A stretch of 64,000 nucleotides of DNA. It comes from Rhodamnia argentea. Taxonomy: Eukaryota > Streptophyta > Magnoliopsida > Myrtales > Myrtaceae. Shown here piece after piece: positions 50,959-62,394 of this stretch. The notes under the pieces are model-generated. The model ran no database searches, was not told the origin of the DNA, and worked only from the letters and a program-made list of their open reading frames with translations. The stretch is from contig NC_063151.1 of the NCBI RefSeq assembly GCF_020921035.1, positions 36,152,934-36,216,933 on the forward strand, written 5' to 3'. A program made the translations under genes and the position numbers. Every line of letters starts with the position of its first letter. Positions within the stretch are counted from its first letter, which is position 1.

Positions 50959-53900
50959 CATTGTCTTTTTTGGCCTTTTTGGTACGAGTCTCTCATTTTT
51001 CCGCATACACACACACACACACACACACACAGCATTGTCTTTTTTGGCCTTTTTGGTACGAGTCTCTCATTTTTCCGCATCTGTTTTATGTGAATTCCTG
51101 TTCAGGTTAGGGAAATCAGTTTGCTTCGTGAAAGCAATCTGCAACTCAGAGAGGAAAACAAACACAATTTCGAGGAATGCCAGGTACATAACGAAGGAAA
51201 TCAGATTTTCTTATAGTTGAGTATAATAGACTTTGTGTTCAACTATGTTCTTTTTCCATACTGTTCCATTTACGATGAAGGTTTTGATGTGACTTTAGAA
51301 ATTGCGAGAAGAAACTCAGAGGGTTGCAACTGCACATGCAAAGATGGAGAATATTTTGATGGAGAAACAGATTGAGTTGGAAGCCCTCAATAAACAAATT
51401 GAAACACAGAGAACAGAAAAAGACGGCCTAGAGAAGAGGGTCACTGAGGTATTTCATACTTGGAGAATTTGGTGATTGAGATAGATAAGTTTACATTTCT
51501 GAGACGTCTCGTTTTATCTAGTTAATTGAAAGGTGCAAGAGCATAGATGTAGAGCATTATGATCGCTTGAAGAATGATGTTCGACAAATGCAGGTACTAC
51601 ATACTTTTAATGTCAAATACTACTGTAAACAAGGTTTGTACTTATCTGTTCTTCCCGGGCAGGAGAAGTTGAAAGAGAAGGATACTCAGATTGAAGAAAT
51701 TAGTATGCTGCTCTCTCAAAAGCAAGATAGAGTTGCACAGTTGCAGCAGGACCTTGAGCATAGTAGGTTGCAACTGAACGAGAAAGAAAAGAGAGTGCAC
51801 GAAATATTGCAGACAGAGGTACTTCTCTGACCCGTTAATATGATAAATCGGTGAAGATCTGTTAGTTATTTTCTTCATTGTTTATCTGTTGACGCTGTTT
51901 GGTTGCCGTGCAGGAAAAGCATAAACGACTAATAACTCAATTAAAGGTTCTTTGCTTTGCTTTCCTTTTAATGTGGCAATTTTTTAGCAGATATATTGAT
52001 TCCTTGATTTGTTGATGTGTTTGATGTCTTGGATACTTGCACTGGTTCTTGTTTTCTATACTTGCTGACTTTTCCAAAAAATTGTACTTTCTTTGTGTTA
52101 TCTCTTGTCTATGAAGAGAAAGGCTGAGACTCTGGCAAAGGAAAAAGAGGAGCTGATTAAAGAAAGTCAAGCTCTTTCAAAGCAGTTGGAGGAATCTAAA
52201 CAAGGTAAGATTCAGTTGCTTCATCTGGGATGGTGGCTTCTTGTTTCTATTTGTTGTTTAAGTCTTCTTGGTCTGCTAATAGGGAGAAGGCCAACGGGAG
52301 ATAACTTGGAGCAGGTCATGAAGGAGAGGGAGGAAAAAGAGGCCAGGATTCAGGTCTGCTTTCAGACTTCGTATATTTGTTTACTAGCTTTAAGCAGCAG
52401 CTAATTTCTCCTTGGTGCAATCTAGATTTTGGAGAAAACTGTTGAGAGACAGAGGGAGGGATTGAAGAAAGAGAGAGAAAGGCGCCAAAAGATTGAGGAA
52501 ACGATTATGAACTCCATTAAAAGAGCTGATGAGGTGATTTGTTTCTCCCTTATAGATTATATGACATAATTAGATGAGTTCGAATTTTTAGTTATTGAAG
52601 CCTTGGATAAGCTTTAACCCTTTGACCAATCCAAAATTGCCTTTTGGTGTCATGCAGTACGGTCGATATCTTTTCTTTCTCTGACAATGAATCATGTCCA
52701 AGTGATGATCCCTATTTAGTTGATTGTTGGCTGTTCAGGATTCATCTTAATCACAATCCTGCAGATGTTTCAAGATAACCTTTTTTTCTGTTTTTAAGAT
52801 GTATCCGTATTCTTCACCTCGTGCCTGTGTTTAACAAGCATTTATGGGCAAGATTTGCCTCCTAAAAACTCCAGGCATATTTGCAGTGGAAATGTATCAG
52901 TTAGAAGAGGAGTCTTTTGTTTAATAAATAAGCACGATTTTGTTATGCTCAACGGAACTGGTTCATTTTGCATAGAATGTTGGCTTGGTCTGCTTACAAT
53001 GACTGACATCATGTATAGGAGAAAACAAAAGTTTTAAGGGAACTTGAGAAGCATAAGCAAGTTTTGAGGCAGGTTTCCGATGAGCTGGAAAAGCTGAAGC
53101 ATGCCAAAGACAGTCTTCCTGAGGTAAAAATGTCATCTGCATTTTGTCTGGCTCATAAGTATTTGTACTTGAGTAATTCAGGCCATGAGGAATATTATAC
53201 AGGTGTCCTATGGTATGATTTGCTCTATCTATTCCCTGCAGTCTTGATCCTGGAATATTTTACTGGAAGTTCATTTGACTATTAAATATGAAAATTCTAA
53301 AATCTCCATGATATTTCTACTCAGTGGTTTAAATGCTTGGATATGAATTTTCAATGAAACTATGTGCATTCTATGCTGCTTGTGTGAATTTCTCCCCTTC
53401 CTCCTGTTCGTTTCTCTCTCCTTGCTGTATAGTTCAAAGCTGGCATGCTGTTTTTTTCAGGGAACCTCGGTCATTCAGTTTCTTTCTGGGAACCTATTAG
53501 ATGATCTCGCCTCTGGCTATGTGTTGGCTATTGAAAATTTTGAACGGGTTTCAAATACCCTTGCCACCGAGCTTGGTGCTCGTGCTTCTACTCAGGATGC
53601 AGACGCTTCCTTGGCTGCTGCTGCAGGTAACTTGGTTTACTTCACTCATGGTATTTCCAGCATAGGAATAAGATGACAAGGTTTTTTTCTTTGCCCTTTT
53701 CCTGCTTTGAATGCTTTAATATCTCCTATGCTTCAATAATCGAGGTCTAGTGACAATCATTTAAAAAAGTAGCCTAGCTCTTGGAGGAATAAGCAAATTA
53801 GGCAGATCTGGGTTTCTTTTTCCTAAGCATAACCACAGTATGGTGCTTGTGGGTAATGCTTGTAGTTTTTGCGCCAAAGATAAGTCGTGCATATCAAGAA

Positions 53901-55294
53901 AAAAAAAAGAATGATACTAGTGCTGAAAGGCTGATAATGCATGTAATGTCCTTTCAGTTTCTGCTGCTGCTTCTCAAGCCACCGTAAGTGCTCCTGAAAT
54001 GACCAACGTGGCGCCTAAAACTATGGAAGAAAAGGAAAGAAGATTCATTCTTCCTAAACCCAGTATTGAAACTCGTAAAACAGGGAGGAAGTTGGTTCGG
54101 CCACGTTTGAAAATGGATGAGCCTCAGGATGTTGAGATGACTGATGCTGAAGGTTCTAACAATGTTGGAAAGGTCGGGCCTCCTGCCGACACTGAAAGTA
54201 ATATCATGACATCGTTGCAGCATCCGCTTCGTAAACGTCTGGCTTCATCTGTTTCTGAGTTGCATGATCAGTCACAGACCCAAGGAGGAGGAGTTGGTGA
54301 CACTTCAGCACCCTTGATGAAGAAGTCCAAAGGAGTAGATGTATCGCATGATGCTGCCCAAGAAACAGGTGGGTCTGCTCTGGAGTATCTTAATGTCGGA
54401 CTAACGATTGAGGAAACTTCTGATGCTCTTGGCGATCTACCCCAAGCACCCAGTGAGGAAGCTGTTGATGAGAAGGAAGACACTCAGGTCCCTGAGGAGA
54501 AGGCTGAGGAAAGGGAATCACAGCAATTAGAGGAGGCTAGTGATCCCGAAAGGAAGAACGATAAAAATATTTCCTTTGAGGAGATTCTGGATAAGTCGGG
54601 CGAGACTGGAATCGTGTCAAATGATGGGTCAAAGGAGCCCACTGATCAAGACAATATTAATTCAGTCGCGGAGTTCGCTAGCGATAAAGAAGAAGGAGAG
54701 CTTATTCTGGATGCTGCAGATGTCGAGAGTGGTGGTGATGTGTCTAACCTTCTAGAGAGTCCAGAAGTAGAAGAAGGCAAGACTGAGCAGGCATTAACTC
54801 CCACAACTTCGCCATCTAGGGCTGATGATGTGGATGTCGGAGCTACTGTAACAGACCTGAGTGAGATCACTTCTTCTGAAGTCCCACAGCATGAAAAGGT
54901 TGAAGATGGTGAGATAACTGAGGAAACTGCTGAAGGTTCTGATAAAGTGAATGATGGGAGTGATGCAGTGACGGTGGAGATTGAGCAGACTCCTGAAGGT
55001 GCTGCAGGCAGTGAAAATGCTGGTGCTTCTGCAGAAGCTGCTAGCTTGGTACAGAGTAGTTCCAGTGTCAACGCCGAAGTGGAAGAGAGCAAACGGGCTT
55101 CACCAGCCGGTGGCACCTCAACTACCATTAATTTGTTGGAGAGAGCAAGGGAGCGAGCAGCCCTGAGACAGGCTGGAGTTGTGACTCCCCCATCCAGCAG
55201 GGGCCGTGCTAGAGCAGTACGTGGCCGAAGTGCTCGTGGACGTGGTGGCCGTACTGGGCGTGGCCAGGGTGAACCAGGACAAAGTTCTAAATAA
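28274..55294 (+). CDS. NUA: NUCLEAR PORE ANCHOR (plant TPR / Mlp1 nuclear-basket protein), 48 exons
   Basis: Exon starts-ends: 28274-28579, 28677-28823, 29188-29286, 29874-30002, 30093-30185, 30278-30343, 31083-31172, 31251-31328, 31753-31862, 32272-32392, 32471-32563, 32878-32926, 35097-35200, 35275-35343, 35817-35960, 36067-36171, 36266-36379, 36491-36569, 37332-37375, 37459-37532, 37672-37774, 43108-43242, 43332-43430, 43849-43890, 43980-44033, 44749-44928, 45033-45080, 45297-45347, 45580-45663, 45747-45821, 45910-46094, 46400-46502, 47373-47489, 49694-49786, 50028-50165, 50248-50301, 50642-50755, 51106-51183, 51299-51448, 51522-51593, 51663-51818, 51914-51946, 52117-52204, 52283-52353, 52426-52533, 53019-53123, 53461-53626, 53958-55294. 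Together they encode 2050 residues without a break (Arabidopsis NUA about 2100). Residues 1 to about 1600 are almost continuous coiled coil, with the conserved [20 protein letters not shown] block near exons 10-11. The last exon encodes an acidic disordered tail ending in an RG-rich segment ([20 protein letters not shown]). TPR proteins form the inner nuclear basket; in Arabidopsis NUA (At1g79280) affects mRNA export, SUMO homeostasis via ESD4, and flowering time. Confidence 0.95.
33881..34000. repeat. 60-bp tandem duplication
   Basis: Two adjacent 60-bp copies begin GTGCAATATAGTAAAAG (33881) and GTGCAATATGGTAAAAG (33941). They differ at three positions by eye. Confidence 0.92.
34302..34363. 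repeat. (AAT)n microsatellite
   Basis: About 20 uninterrupted TAA/AAT units in NUA intron 12. Confidence 0.95.
34863..35045. repeat. 61-bp minisatellite, three copies
   Basis: Three head-to-tail copies start at 34863, 34924 and 34985, each containing GGTAGGGCTCGCATATC and ending GAGTGCCATG. Copies 2 and 3 are identical by eye; copy 1 differs at a few positions. The array ends about 50 bp before the exon 13 acceptor. Confidence 0.93.
38023..38260 (-). repeat. 3' LTR of the Copia element
   Basis: 238 bp, GGTGAGAATT...CTCAACA in plus-strand sense. The first base (G) should be T, giving the TG...CA ends kept in the other LTR. In element sense this is the downstream LTR, preceded by the polypurine tract at 38261-38272. 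Confidence 0.9.
38452..42601 (-). pseudogene. Copia gag-pol polyprotein, broken into several frames
   Basis: Gag starts at the ATG at 42601 and runs to 41480, with a UBN2-type domain ([20 protein letters not shown]). Its zinc knuckle reads [14 protein letters not shown], with the second Cys replaced by Tyr. The protease site reads [11 protein letters not shown], where D-S-G is expected. The frame then breaks. The gag-pre-integrase HHCC region lies at about 41465-40965, integrase core fragments at 40852-40456, a linker at 40386-39646, the reverse transcriptase N-part at 39736-39290, the RT YVDD part at 39277-38909, and RNase H ([22 protein letters not shown]) at 38893-38452. Stops or frameshifts separate these parts, so no functional polyprotein can be made. 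It would be mobile only with helper enzymes. Confidence 0.9.
42748..42985 (-). repeat. 5' LTR of the Copia element
   Basis: 238 bp, TGTGAGAATT...CTCAACA in plus-strand sense, with intact TG/CA ends. In element sense this is the upstream LTR carrying the promoter. The primer-binding site follows at 42747-42732 on the minus strand. Confidence 0.9.
47490..49693 (+). other. NUA intron 33
   Basis: A 2.2-kb intron, donor GTATGT and acceptor GTGTAG, containing the TRIM above and about 1.7 kb of other sequence with no supported gene. Poly-T runs occur near 48182-48207. Confidence 0.7.
47693..47988 (+). mobile_element. TRIM-like element in NUA intron 33
   Basis: A 296-bp element begins TGTTAAGTGTATCCCGCATT and ends GGACATTCTAACA. 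Two related LTR-like segments, about 47693-47798 and 47890-47988, share CATTGCTTGTCTATG, TTTCAATGGG and GGGTTGGACAT. After the first LTR, TAGTACTAGAGCC resembles the Met primer-binding site TGGTATCAGAGCC. Flanks ACCAC and ACCAT match at 4 of 5 bases, as expected for an aged target duplication. There is no coding capacity. It inserted in the same orientation as NUA. Confidence 0.75.
50889..51081. repeat. CT/CA microsatellite and 74-bp tandem duplication in NUA intron 37
   Basis: A (CT)n run passes directly into (CA)n (about 50890-50957). A unit containing AGCATTGTCTTTTTTGGCC and ending TTTTTCCGCAT then occurs twice, starting at 50957 and 51031, with another CA run between. The second copy ends about 25 bp before the exon 38 acceptor. 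Confidence 0.9.
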
Positions 55295-56959
55295 GGTTCA
55301 GCTGTCAGATAAGGGAGAGCCCGACAATGCCAAGTTCATCACAATATATACGGCAATTTCGTGGTGTAGTTGTTCATCAATGTCCTGATATAGGGACAAT
55401 AATTTTTTGGAGTAGTCATCAATAGCTTGAAGATGTTCATTGCCCAAACAGTTGATTTAAACTCTCAACCTCACATTACAAGATGAGTACAGGATATGCT
55501 AGGCACCAGATTTTCTGAAATTGCAGGTCGCGAGTATCTTCCGCCCAACTGAACCTATCTCATCCGTGATCCTCTTTTTCCTTTCCTAATTTTATTGTGG
55601 AACGGTTCCACTGGAACCTCCTCTGTGATCTCGTTTTTGTAACTTAATTGTAGTTTGAGATCAGCTTTAGCTTACTCAGTCCTGTTGCCTCTAGAGATTG
55701 ATAAGTTGATGGGCCAGAGACAAGTATGCTCTCTTGCCCACGACTTTTTCGCAAATGGTAGGATTGTGGTAGATACGAGTAATTTGAACTCGTCTAGAAT
55801 GGTTGCTGCTAGATTTAGATAAGTTTGACCAAACTTGAAAAATCGAGCCCAAACTCGAATTGGGACAGCTCGACTCAATGTTATCTGACTTGAATAATGA
55901 AAATAAAGTTTAAACTAACGAATTTTGAATTCCTCTAAGTAAAGTGGAGTTTCTTGGACTCACTGTTCAAGGAGACTGTCAATGTGTAATGCCGGGATCT
56001 TCGGCTTATCAAAGTTGATGGTATGCCTAAGGTGGAAGTTGCCTGAAATTCCACACAGCCCACATTAAGATTCCGAAGTTAGAAAGCACTGGGTGCTTGA
56101 AGCAGATGGTTTGAAGAATGAAAAAATTTACCAGAATTCTCTTCCTAGATAGGCTTAATTGAACGGGCTTGAAAGGGGCGGCCTGGTAAAAAATATTGGG
56201 CTCGCCTCTTGGGCTGTGCCCATAATGGTATTAACAGGTCCCTTGACCCTGGCCCAGATTCACTTGAGCCCGCCACAAATCAGATCCACTTTCAAGTAGT
56301 GTAAATGCGTTGGGTAAAAAAAAAACACATAAACGGTATTTGAACTTTGGTTCAATGTATCAAGTCGTTCTTGAATTTTTAATTTATTTAATATGGTTCT
56401 TGAACTATTAGTATTTTTAACCTAGTTTCTAGAATATATGAAAATCTCTAATGTCATTTTTCCGTTATGACTTTCAATCCATTTAGTTAGAGCGGTGAAC
56501 AAATAGTACACGATTTAGCAAGTCAATGACTTAAATATTCCATGTAATCAGTGTATGATTCAATACATGTTGACATTTTATTTCTCAATTTTTCTATTAA
56601 TCGGATATAAGCTTGCATGATGGCTTTTCAAATCCACTTTAAATAAAGCTCCTCATGTAAATTCTAGCGAAAGAAAAATTGATTTTATGTGAATATTTAC
56701 ATTGTTACAGTGTTTTGTGTGTGATTTCTCTCGCGAAAATTCAGGTCAATGACGACATTGACAGTAATATAGCAAAATACACCATCAGACCGATGAGACG
56801 GAAGCGCATCTTGCCGGTTAAAAAAAAAGGAAAGCACCGTCGGAGTCATTTGAGTAGTTTGTATGTGATATATATATGAAACACAAAAGTGTGTAAAAGT
56901 AAAACAGGGGAGTGGCAGAGTAGTGTGAGGCGAGGCTAAGTACAAATTCCGGAACGAAT
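55295..56959. other. Convergent intergenic between NUA and protease gene
   Basis: It holds the 3' UTRs of two convergent genes. No further gene is supported. The AT-rich part around 56320-56660 looks like decayed repeat sequence. Confidence 0.6.
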
Positions 56960-58533
56960 TCATGTGGAGTTGCAAGTGGAGGGTGCATAACCCAACACGC
57001 TTTGGACCAAGTTAAACTCCCATACATGATTCTGTTGCATGATGTTGCCAATCACAGATACGCCAGGCCATGCCGTCGACACGAACCCCAGACATTTCAC
57101 CCCTGGAGCTGCATCGATCACGTAGCTTTTCACCGGAGGATCGAACCGAGCGCCATCACCAAAGTGTATTGCAAGCCTCGGCACCCACGATTCGTCGAAC
57201 CCAGACCAGGAGCCTGTGCTGTTGTACCTGTAGCAGTACTCCAAAGGCCCTCCCCCGTCCAACTTCGTCCTCTCAAGTCTCTTGGACAGTGCCCATCCTA
57301 GAGCACCCACGACAGCCCTGTAAGCCGGTTCCGTTAGAAACGTCAGGCTCGTTCCAGAATCAACGATCGTCCCGCCACCGCGATGGGCCGCCCATATTAG
57401 GGAGGGGATCTTTAGCAATGCTCCGTTGATGGATATGCCCTTTACATTCACAGCATAGAAGGGGCTGAGGCTGGTCAGATCAAGCTTGGTGTAACGCATA
57501 TGTGAAAGCAATGGTGAATGGCTCGCAGCGCCCACGCCTCCAAAAGTGAGATAATTGGAGAGGTAGTTGTGGCTTAGATGATCAACAAGGCAATACGAGA
57601 AGGTTCCGCCGAACATGCGTGAGGCCCTGTTCGCAAAGGAGTAGTTGTTGTACGCCAAGCCCAACACCCCGTCGGCTCCCTGGAAGCTCTGACCTCGTAT
57701 AGTCAGGGTACATCCAACCACCACGTCTTTTACCTTGGTCGCCCTCCCCTTCCCATTTGCGATATCCGCCGTTACCGTCTCTCGCGCAAAGATCCCCAAC
57801 GCACCCGACCCGTCCGAGTATCTATTTCACCAAAATGAAAGGGGGGGTTTACTCTAATGGGCTAATTTTACTGCCTGTCCTAAGAAGAGAAGTGCACGTC
57901 AGTGTGCCTGTGCACATTTACTGTAATTTAGTGACGGCGGCAAGGAGAGGAATCAAGGTACCTGTAATCATAGGAACAGGGTGTAGATGGGGTGGGGCAC
58001 CGAGCAAGCGAGAAGAGATCCATGAAGTCAATCTTACAAGTACGAGACGAGCAAGGAACAGTCTTGAAGGTGGAGGATCGAGTTGGCCGGAATCCTCTTC
58101 TCCGGTTGCGGCGCTTGCAGCTCATCCAGGTCAGTTCGCTTCCGGTATCTGCAATCAGCAACATCTTCTGAGGGGGGGTCCCGACTTTCACTTCCACGAA
58201 GTACTGGCCCGTTCCATAGTCCCGACCTGAGGAAATGGGCATCTCTATGGAGACGTTGGTTCGGGGTCTCGGCTTTTCCCACGCCTTCCTCCTCGTGCTC
58301 TCGCGGTGCCTACTGAACATGATGCCCTGACGGACAATGTCGCTATGAACAAGCTCCTGGATACGCTCCATCTGATCATAATCAGACTTGGGAGCGTATG
58401 CTCCGGAGTGGATTAATTTCAATCGAACGTTCGCTTCGGCAGGGGATGCATAACCAGAAAATGACTTATCATGGGTCTGGATCATCAACACGAGTAAAAT
58501 GTAGGTGATGGGTAGCATCATTAGTCTGCTCAT
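56960..58533 (-). CDS. Secreted A1-family aspartic protease (nepenthesin / NANA-like)
   Basis: Two exons, 58533-57962 and 57821-56960, are joined across a 140-bp GTACCT...AAATAG intron and encode 477 residues. I chose the ATG at 58533, followed by a hydrophobic signal peptide (residues about 4-18). The frame is open to 58557 but lacks an earlier ATG. Catalytic motifs are DTGSELTW (Asp129) and DSGTSLTF (Asp345). FYAVNVKGIS and VIGNIMQQNHVWEFNL near the end are typical of plant atypical aspartic proteases. Cysteines after the first motif (CSSRTC, CPTPSTPC) match the nepenthesin-type insertion. A basic pro-segment (RHRESTRRKAWEKPRPR) precedes the mature domain. The product probably enters the secretory route, although some relatives such as Arabidopsis NANA were reported in chloroplasts. 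The substrate is unknown. Convergent with NUA. Confidence 0.92.
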
Positions 58534-60680
58534 GATGCCTGATCGGGTATGTTCCAATGGAACAGCTACTGGAAGCTAAATAGAAGAAGAAGAAACAGGG
58601 CTAGTGAAGAAGTAGAAGGATAGTTCCTGGAAACAAACAACAAACAAGGAGTACCAACATCAAGATCAACGCTTTGAAGCAAGAGAAAGCAGAGTCCCTT
58701 AAAGCATCACAAGACTAGACGAGAGAGACGTTTCTTGTTTCTTCTGCGTCTTAAATAGCTAAAAGATCCACGTTACTTGCCCGCACCAATCAAATGGCTC
58801 CTTGATTAGGGTTTCTCCTTTCTTTTTTAACGCAAAATGGGGTTGCATGATTGATTGTGGCCCCCAAAACCTGTTGTAGATTAATATGGTGATTTTGGGC
58901 GTTTTCTTCCTTTTTGTTTTTTGTTTTTTTTTGGGGGGGGCGGGGTAGTTAATAAAGATAATTGAATGGAGGGAGGGAATAGTCAGCATGAGATCTCTCT
59001 ATGATATATGATTGGGCTTCTTTAGGTCCTCCTGACCTCACGGGAACTCAACTCCACTTTTGTCAGCATTATGCGTGAAGGAAGAGAAGAGAAGAGAAGA
59101 GAGGCAAATGCCCATTATGAGGAAGAGAAAACAAAGAGTCGAATCTTCTAATCAAATGATTGAAAGTTTCATAGAATTTACTATAATGGACGATTGAAGT
59201 TGCAGGAAGAAGCAGGGTGCTTGGCGGAGGAGTTGGAGCGCAGGCTGTTTTCGGCGGGTTGACATTGGCCGACCGCACTCCAGCTGTCCATGGATGGATG
59301 GGTGAATGAATGATGATGCATGCATGTGCGCTCCTCCGCTCCTACTACGTATAGGTTGCATCGAGAACCCTTTGGATCAGAAGTCAAAAAAACGCAAGTT
59401 GCAGAAGAAATAGGTCCCCTCTTAAGGCAAATAATGATAAGATGCATTCCGTCATGTGGATCTATTGCTCAATTTCTCCCTTTTCTTTGCATAGAAGATG
59501 GAAGTTGCTGTTGCTTGTGTGGCCCAAAACATTCCATTTTGTTGTTGACATGTCCTTATCCAATATTTGGATAATCAAAATTCCCAATGAATGACAAAGG
59601 GCATCAAGCGCTTCTATGGTAAGTTATAACATTCCGACATGTCATAATTAAATACAAATCTTCGTAAACGTGCGATTCAGTTTGTTCATGTGAACAAGAG
59701 TTGGTAATAATTGATATTTTTACAAATTATGTCGGGAGCATCACCGTCAAGATTAGCGGTGTGAAACTAATAGCCAATTTGCTGTTGAAGGGATGTCGGT
59801 AGAGCTTAGCATCGTCCTGTCCAAATGACATTCTTCCGAACATTGGGCGTTGCCAAATCACGCAAAGAGACAGTCCTCCGTATGATCCGTGATCCCTCCG
59901 AACAGACTTCACATTACATCATCTGTTTCCTCATTACTAACAAAATAATGATAACAGTAGTCGTCTGGTGGGAGAGCCAAACAAAGCCCCATTTTACCAT
60001 TCCATTCTCATAATTTAATCACCGCATGGTTCCAGCTTGAGCCAGCCAGCTAAGCCATGTTGAAGCAGGGGGAGAGTTGGTAGCATCAATCGTGCCGGGC
60101 GACGTGCAGATTTTTCTACCTCCTTCCCCCATTTTCTCATATCATCGCCTTCGTAATCCCCACGTTGGGTTTGACCACCAAATGCATCCGCGCGAGGTGA
60201 TGTTTCAAAGCATTGAGTGATATTTGAGCGACTCGTTCCTAACATATTTTAAGATGAACTCCGAGTTTTATGTTGGTAACAACAACGCAATCACTTTCTT
60301 TGATTTCTGGTCGGCAATGTACATCTTGCTATGTATCTGACGCTTTTAGTTCGCTCTACATCGTGATTGTTAGGTTTGACAAGATTAGTTTTTTGACACT
60401 CTGGATTGACTCACTCCATGTGTTGTTCACTTTGGTCCGTCTCATACCATGTCTCACGATTTTATCTTTTGACGTACATGTAAGTACTTCCACAAAGCTC
60501 ATCCATCCCGATAGTGCTCTAACCTAAGTATGCTTAACATGGAAATTCCATAGATGTTTTCGTTTCATCAAAATGCACTTCTCAATGTTGGATTGAGGAT
60601 TGTTCTTGTAATGTAATTCCACCAAAAGTAAGTGTTCATCAAGAGAGCAACCAAAGTCAAAGATGCAAGATCCCCACACA
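58534..60680. other. Intergenic, protease promoter side, no gene supported
   Basis: It contains the upstream region of the protease gene, with a purine-rich AAGAGAAGAG repeat near 59083-59102 and a poly-T/G run near 58921-58940. Short open frames on both strands show no family features or coding-like continuation. Confidence 0.5.
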
Positions 60681-60684
60681 TCCT

Positions 60685-61250
60685 TAGGCTCCGTTTGTTT
60701 TGCGAAAAATACGGCGCTTTCGAAAAATATTTCTTGAAAAGTTATTTTCCAGAAAAATGACAATGTTTTCCGGTGTTTGGCTAAACTATGAAAACGACTA
60801 GAAAAATATTTTCCGTCGTTGTCGTTGGGTAAGAAAATTTAGATTCCTTCGGGAACTCTTTTTAATAAATTTTTTTTATGTTCCTTCTTTTCATTTTTAA
60901 AATCAAATTTTTAATTATTTATTTTTATCTCTTTTTCTTGTTCTTTTTTTCTTTTCTTCTTCTTTCTCTTTCCTCCTCCCTCCAGTTGCCGCTCCTTCTT
61001 CCTTTGGCCGTTGCTCCATCCTCCTTCCTCCTTCCTCCGGCCACCCTGTGATTGGCCACGACTGGGCCCAGCGAGCTTGAGATGGCCTGTCGCGGCAATC
61101 TCGGGCTCTCCCAAGGCCAGCGAGCCATGAGCTCGCCAGATTGGCCATGGCCGGTGAGCTTCGAGCTCGGCTATGATGGCCTACGTTTTCACCAAATTAG
61201 ATTAACAAGCGGAACAGACAATATCGGACTTGGATTGTGGTGAGGGTGAC
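60685..61250. mobile_element. Possible DNA-transposon remnant (one end seen)
   Basis: TTAGGCTCCGTTTGTTTTGCG at about 60682-60702 resembles the terminus of hAT-type miniature elements. It is followed by AAAATATTT/TTTTCC words common in such ends and then a GC-rich part with repeated GGCCA and GAGCT(C/T) words (61040-61170). I did not find the matching inverted end, so the call is tentative. Confidence 0.35.
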
Positions 61251-61969
61251 TATGGGATTTAATTATATTGTACGGTGAATTGTGGGCCACAGTTTAGTGA
61301 TGGGCGCTATGAAACTCGAGCCTGGCCCCACGACCTCAGCTCTCGCTCCCCCTCTCTCGAAGCTTGCTGTCTTGTCCTCAGTAGCTGGGCGACGCAAGGA
61401 AGGGGGAGGAAGATCCAAGCTTCGTTCGGCCGCGGATTGACTTCGTTTTTGCTTATTTTCGACCCTAAAGCAAGCGAAACTTCTAACTGTTCTGCTTGCT
61501 AGCCAATTTGTCGCTTGACTGGCCGCGACATGATGTTTGGATTATGGATATTTGGAATCGAAGTTTATCTTGCATGAGCTAGAGAACATGGTTCATTGTC
61601 CGATCCATTGCTTGAATTGATATTTGTGAGTCCTGGGTATGTCGATTATGTGGTTCGATTGTGCGATTTTTTTTATTGAAAAGGTCCAAAATTGGGTCAC
61701 CCGATCTATGGGTGTTCGTCTGTGTGCTTGAAACGTGCGTGAGATGTGTGGTTATGAGTTTTTGGCCTTGTGTTCGATTGTGTGAGGGAAGTGTGGTGTC
61801 CTACTATTGTCAAATTGCCCTTTGCAGTGTCAAATCAAGGCATGAGATGTGCTCCAGTTTGTGAAAGTGTGGTCAAGCTTGTTTTGGATGGTTGTCCTGC
61901 TTGCTGAGTTATGAGTTGTCTTGATTGTATTTGAATCTGAATAATTGGTCTGAGAATCCTGTTGGCCTA

Positions 61970-62245
61970 TGTCCTGACGAGGACATTTGATACCCACCTG
62001 TGTTCGGATAATACTTTGTCGGGGCCTAAGTGGAAATAAGGAAGTCCACGGCCTGTGTCCTATTGGAATGGAATGCCTGAGGCTTGTGTCCCTCGGAAGC
62101 CTCGGAATTGGGGAGAATTGAAGCCTGTGTTTCTTATGATTCCCATGACTGGTGTCCCATGGACAAATCATTGAAGTGTTTATCCCTTAGAATCGAGGCA
62201 TGTGTTTCTCATATACCCATGGCTTGTGTCCCATGGAACGATTCT
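61970..62245. repeat. Degenerate tandem repeat, GCTTGTGTCCCATGG-like
   Basis: About six diverged units contain G(G/A)C(C/T)TGTGTCC plus a following (A/T)TGGAA or CTCGGAA word (for example near 62050, 62079, 62122, 62152, 62197 and 62222). Such degenerate runs occur inside plant Gypsy-type LTRs; here no coding domain accompanies them. Confidence 0.55.
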
Positions 62246-62394
62246 GAAATGGAAATGGAAAACTAAATGAATCATGTGCATGCTCATGAGTGTGAGAATC
62301 GTATTGTATGATGCGTGGAGTCATTGTCGAGTCTTATTCATGGATGTGATTGCTTGATTGCTATTGGTGTCGAATCCTGCTTGATTGGTAGGTT

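Noticed and set aside
54646..55128. 160-codon minus-strand frame, Ser/Thr-rich
   Set aside because: It is the shadow of the acidic NUA C-terminal exon.
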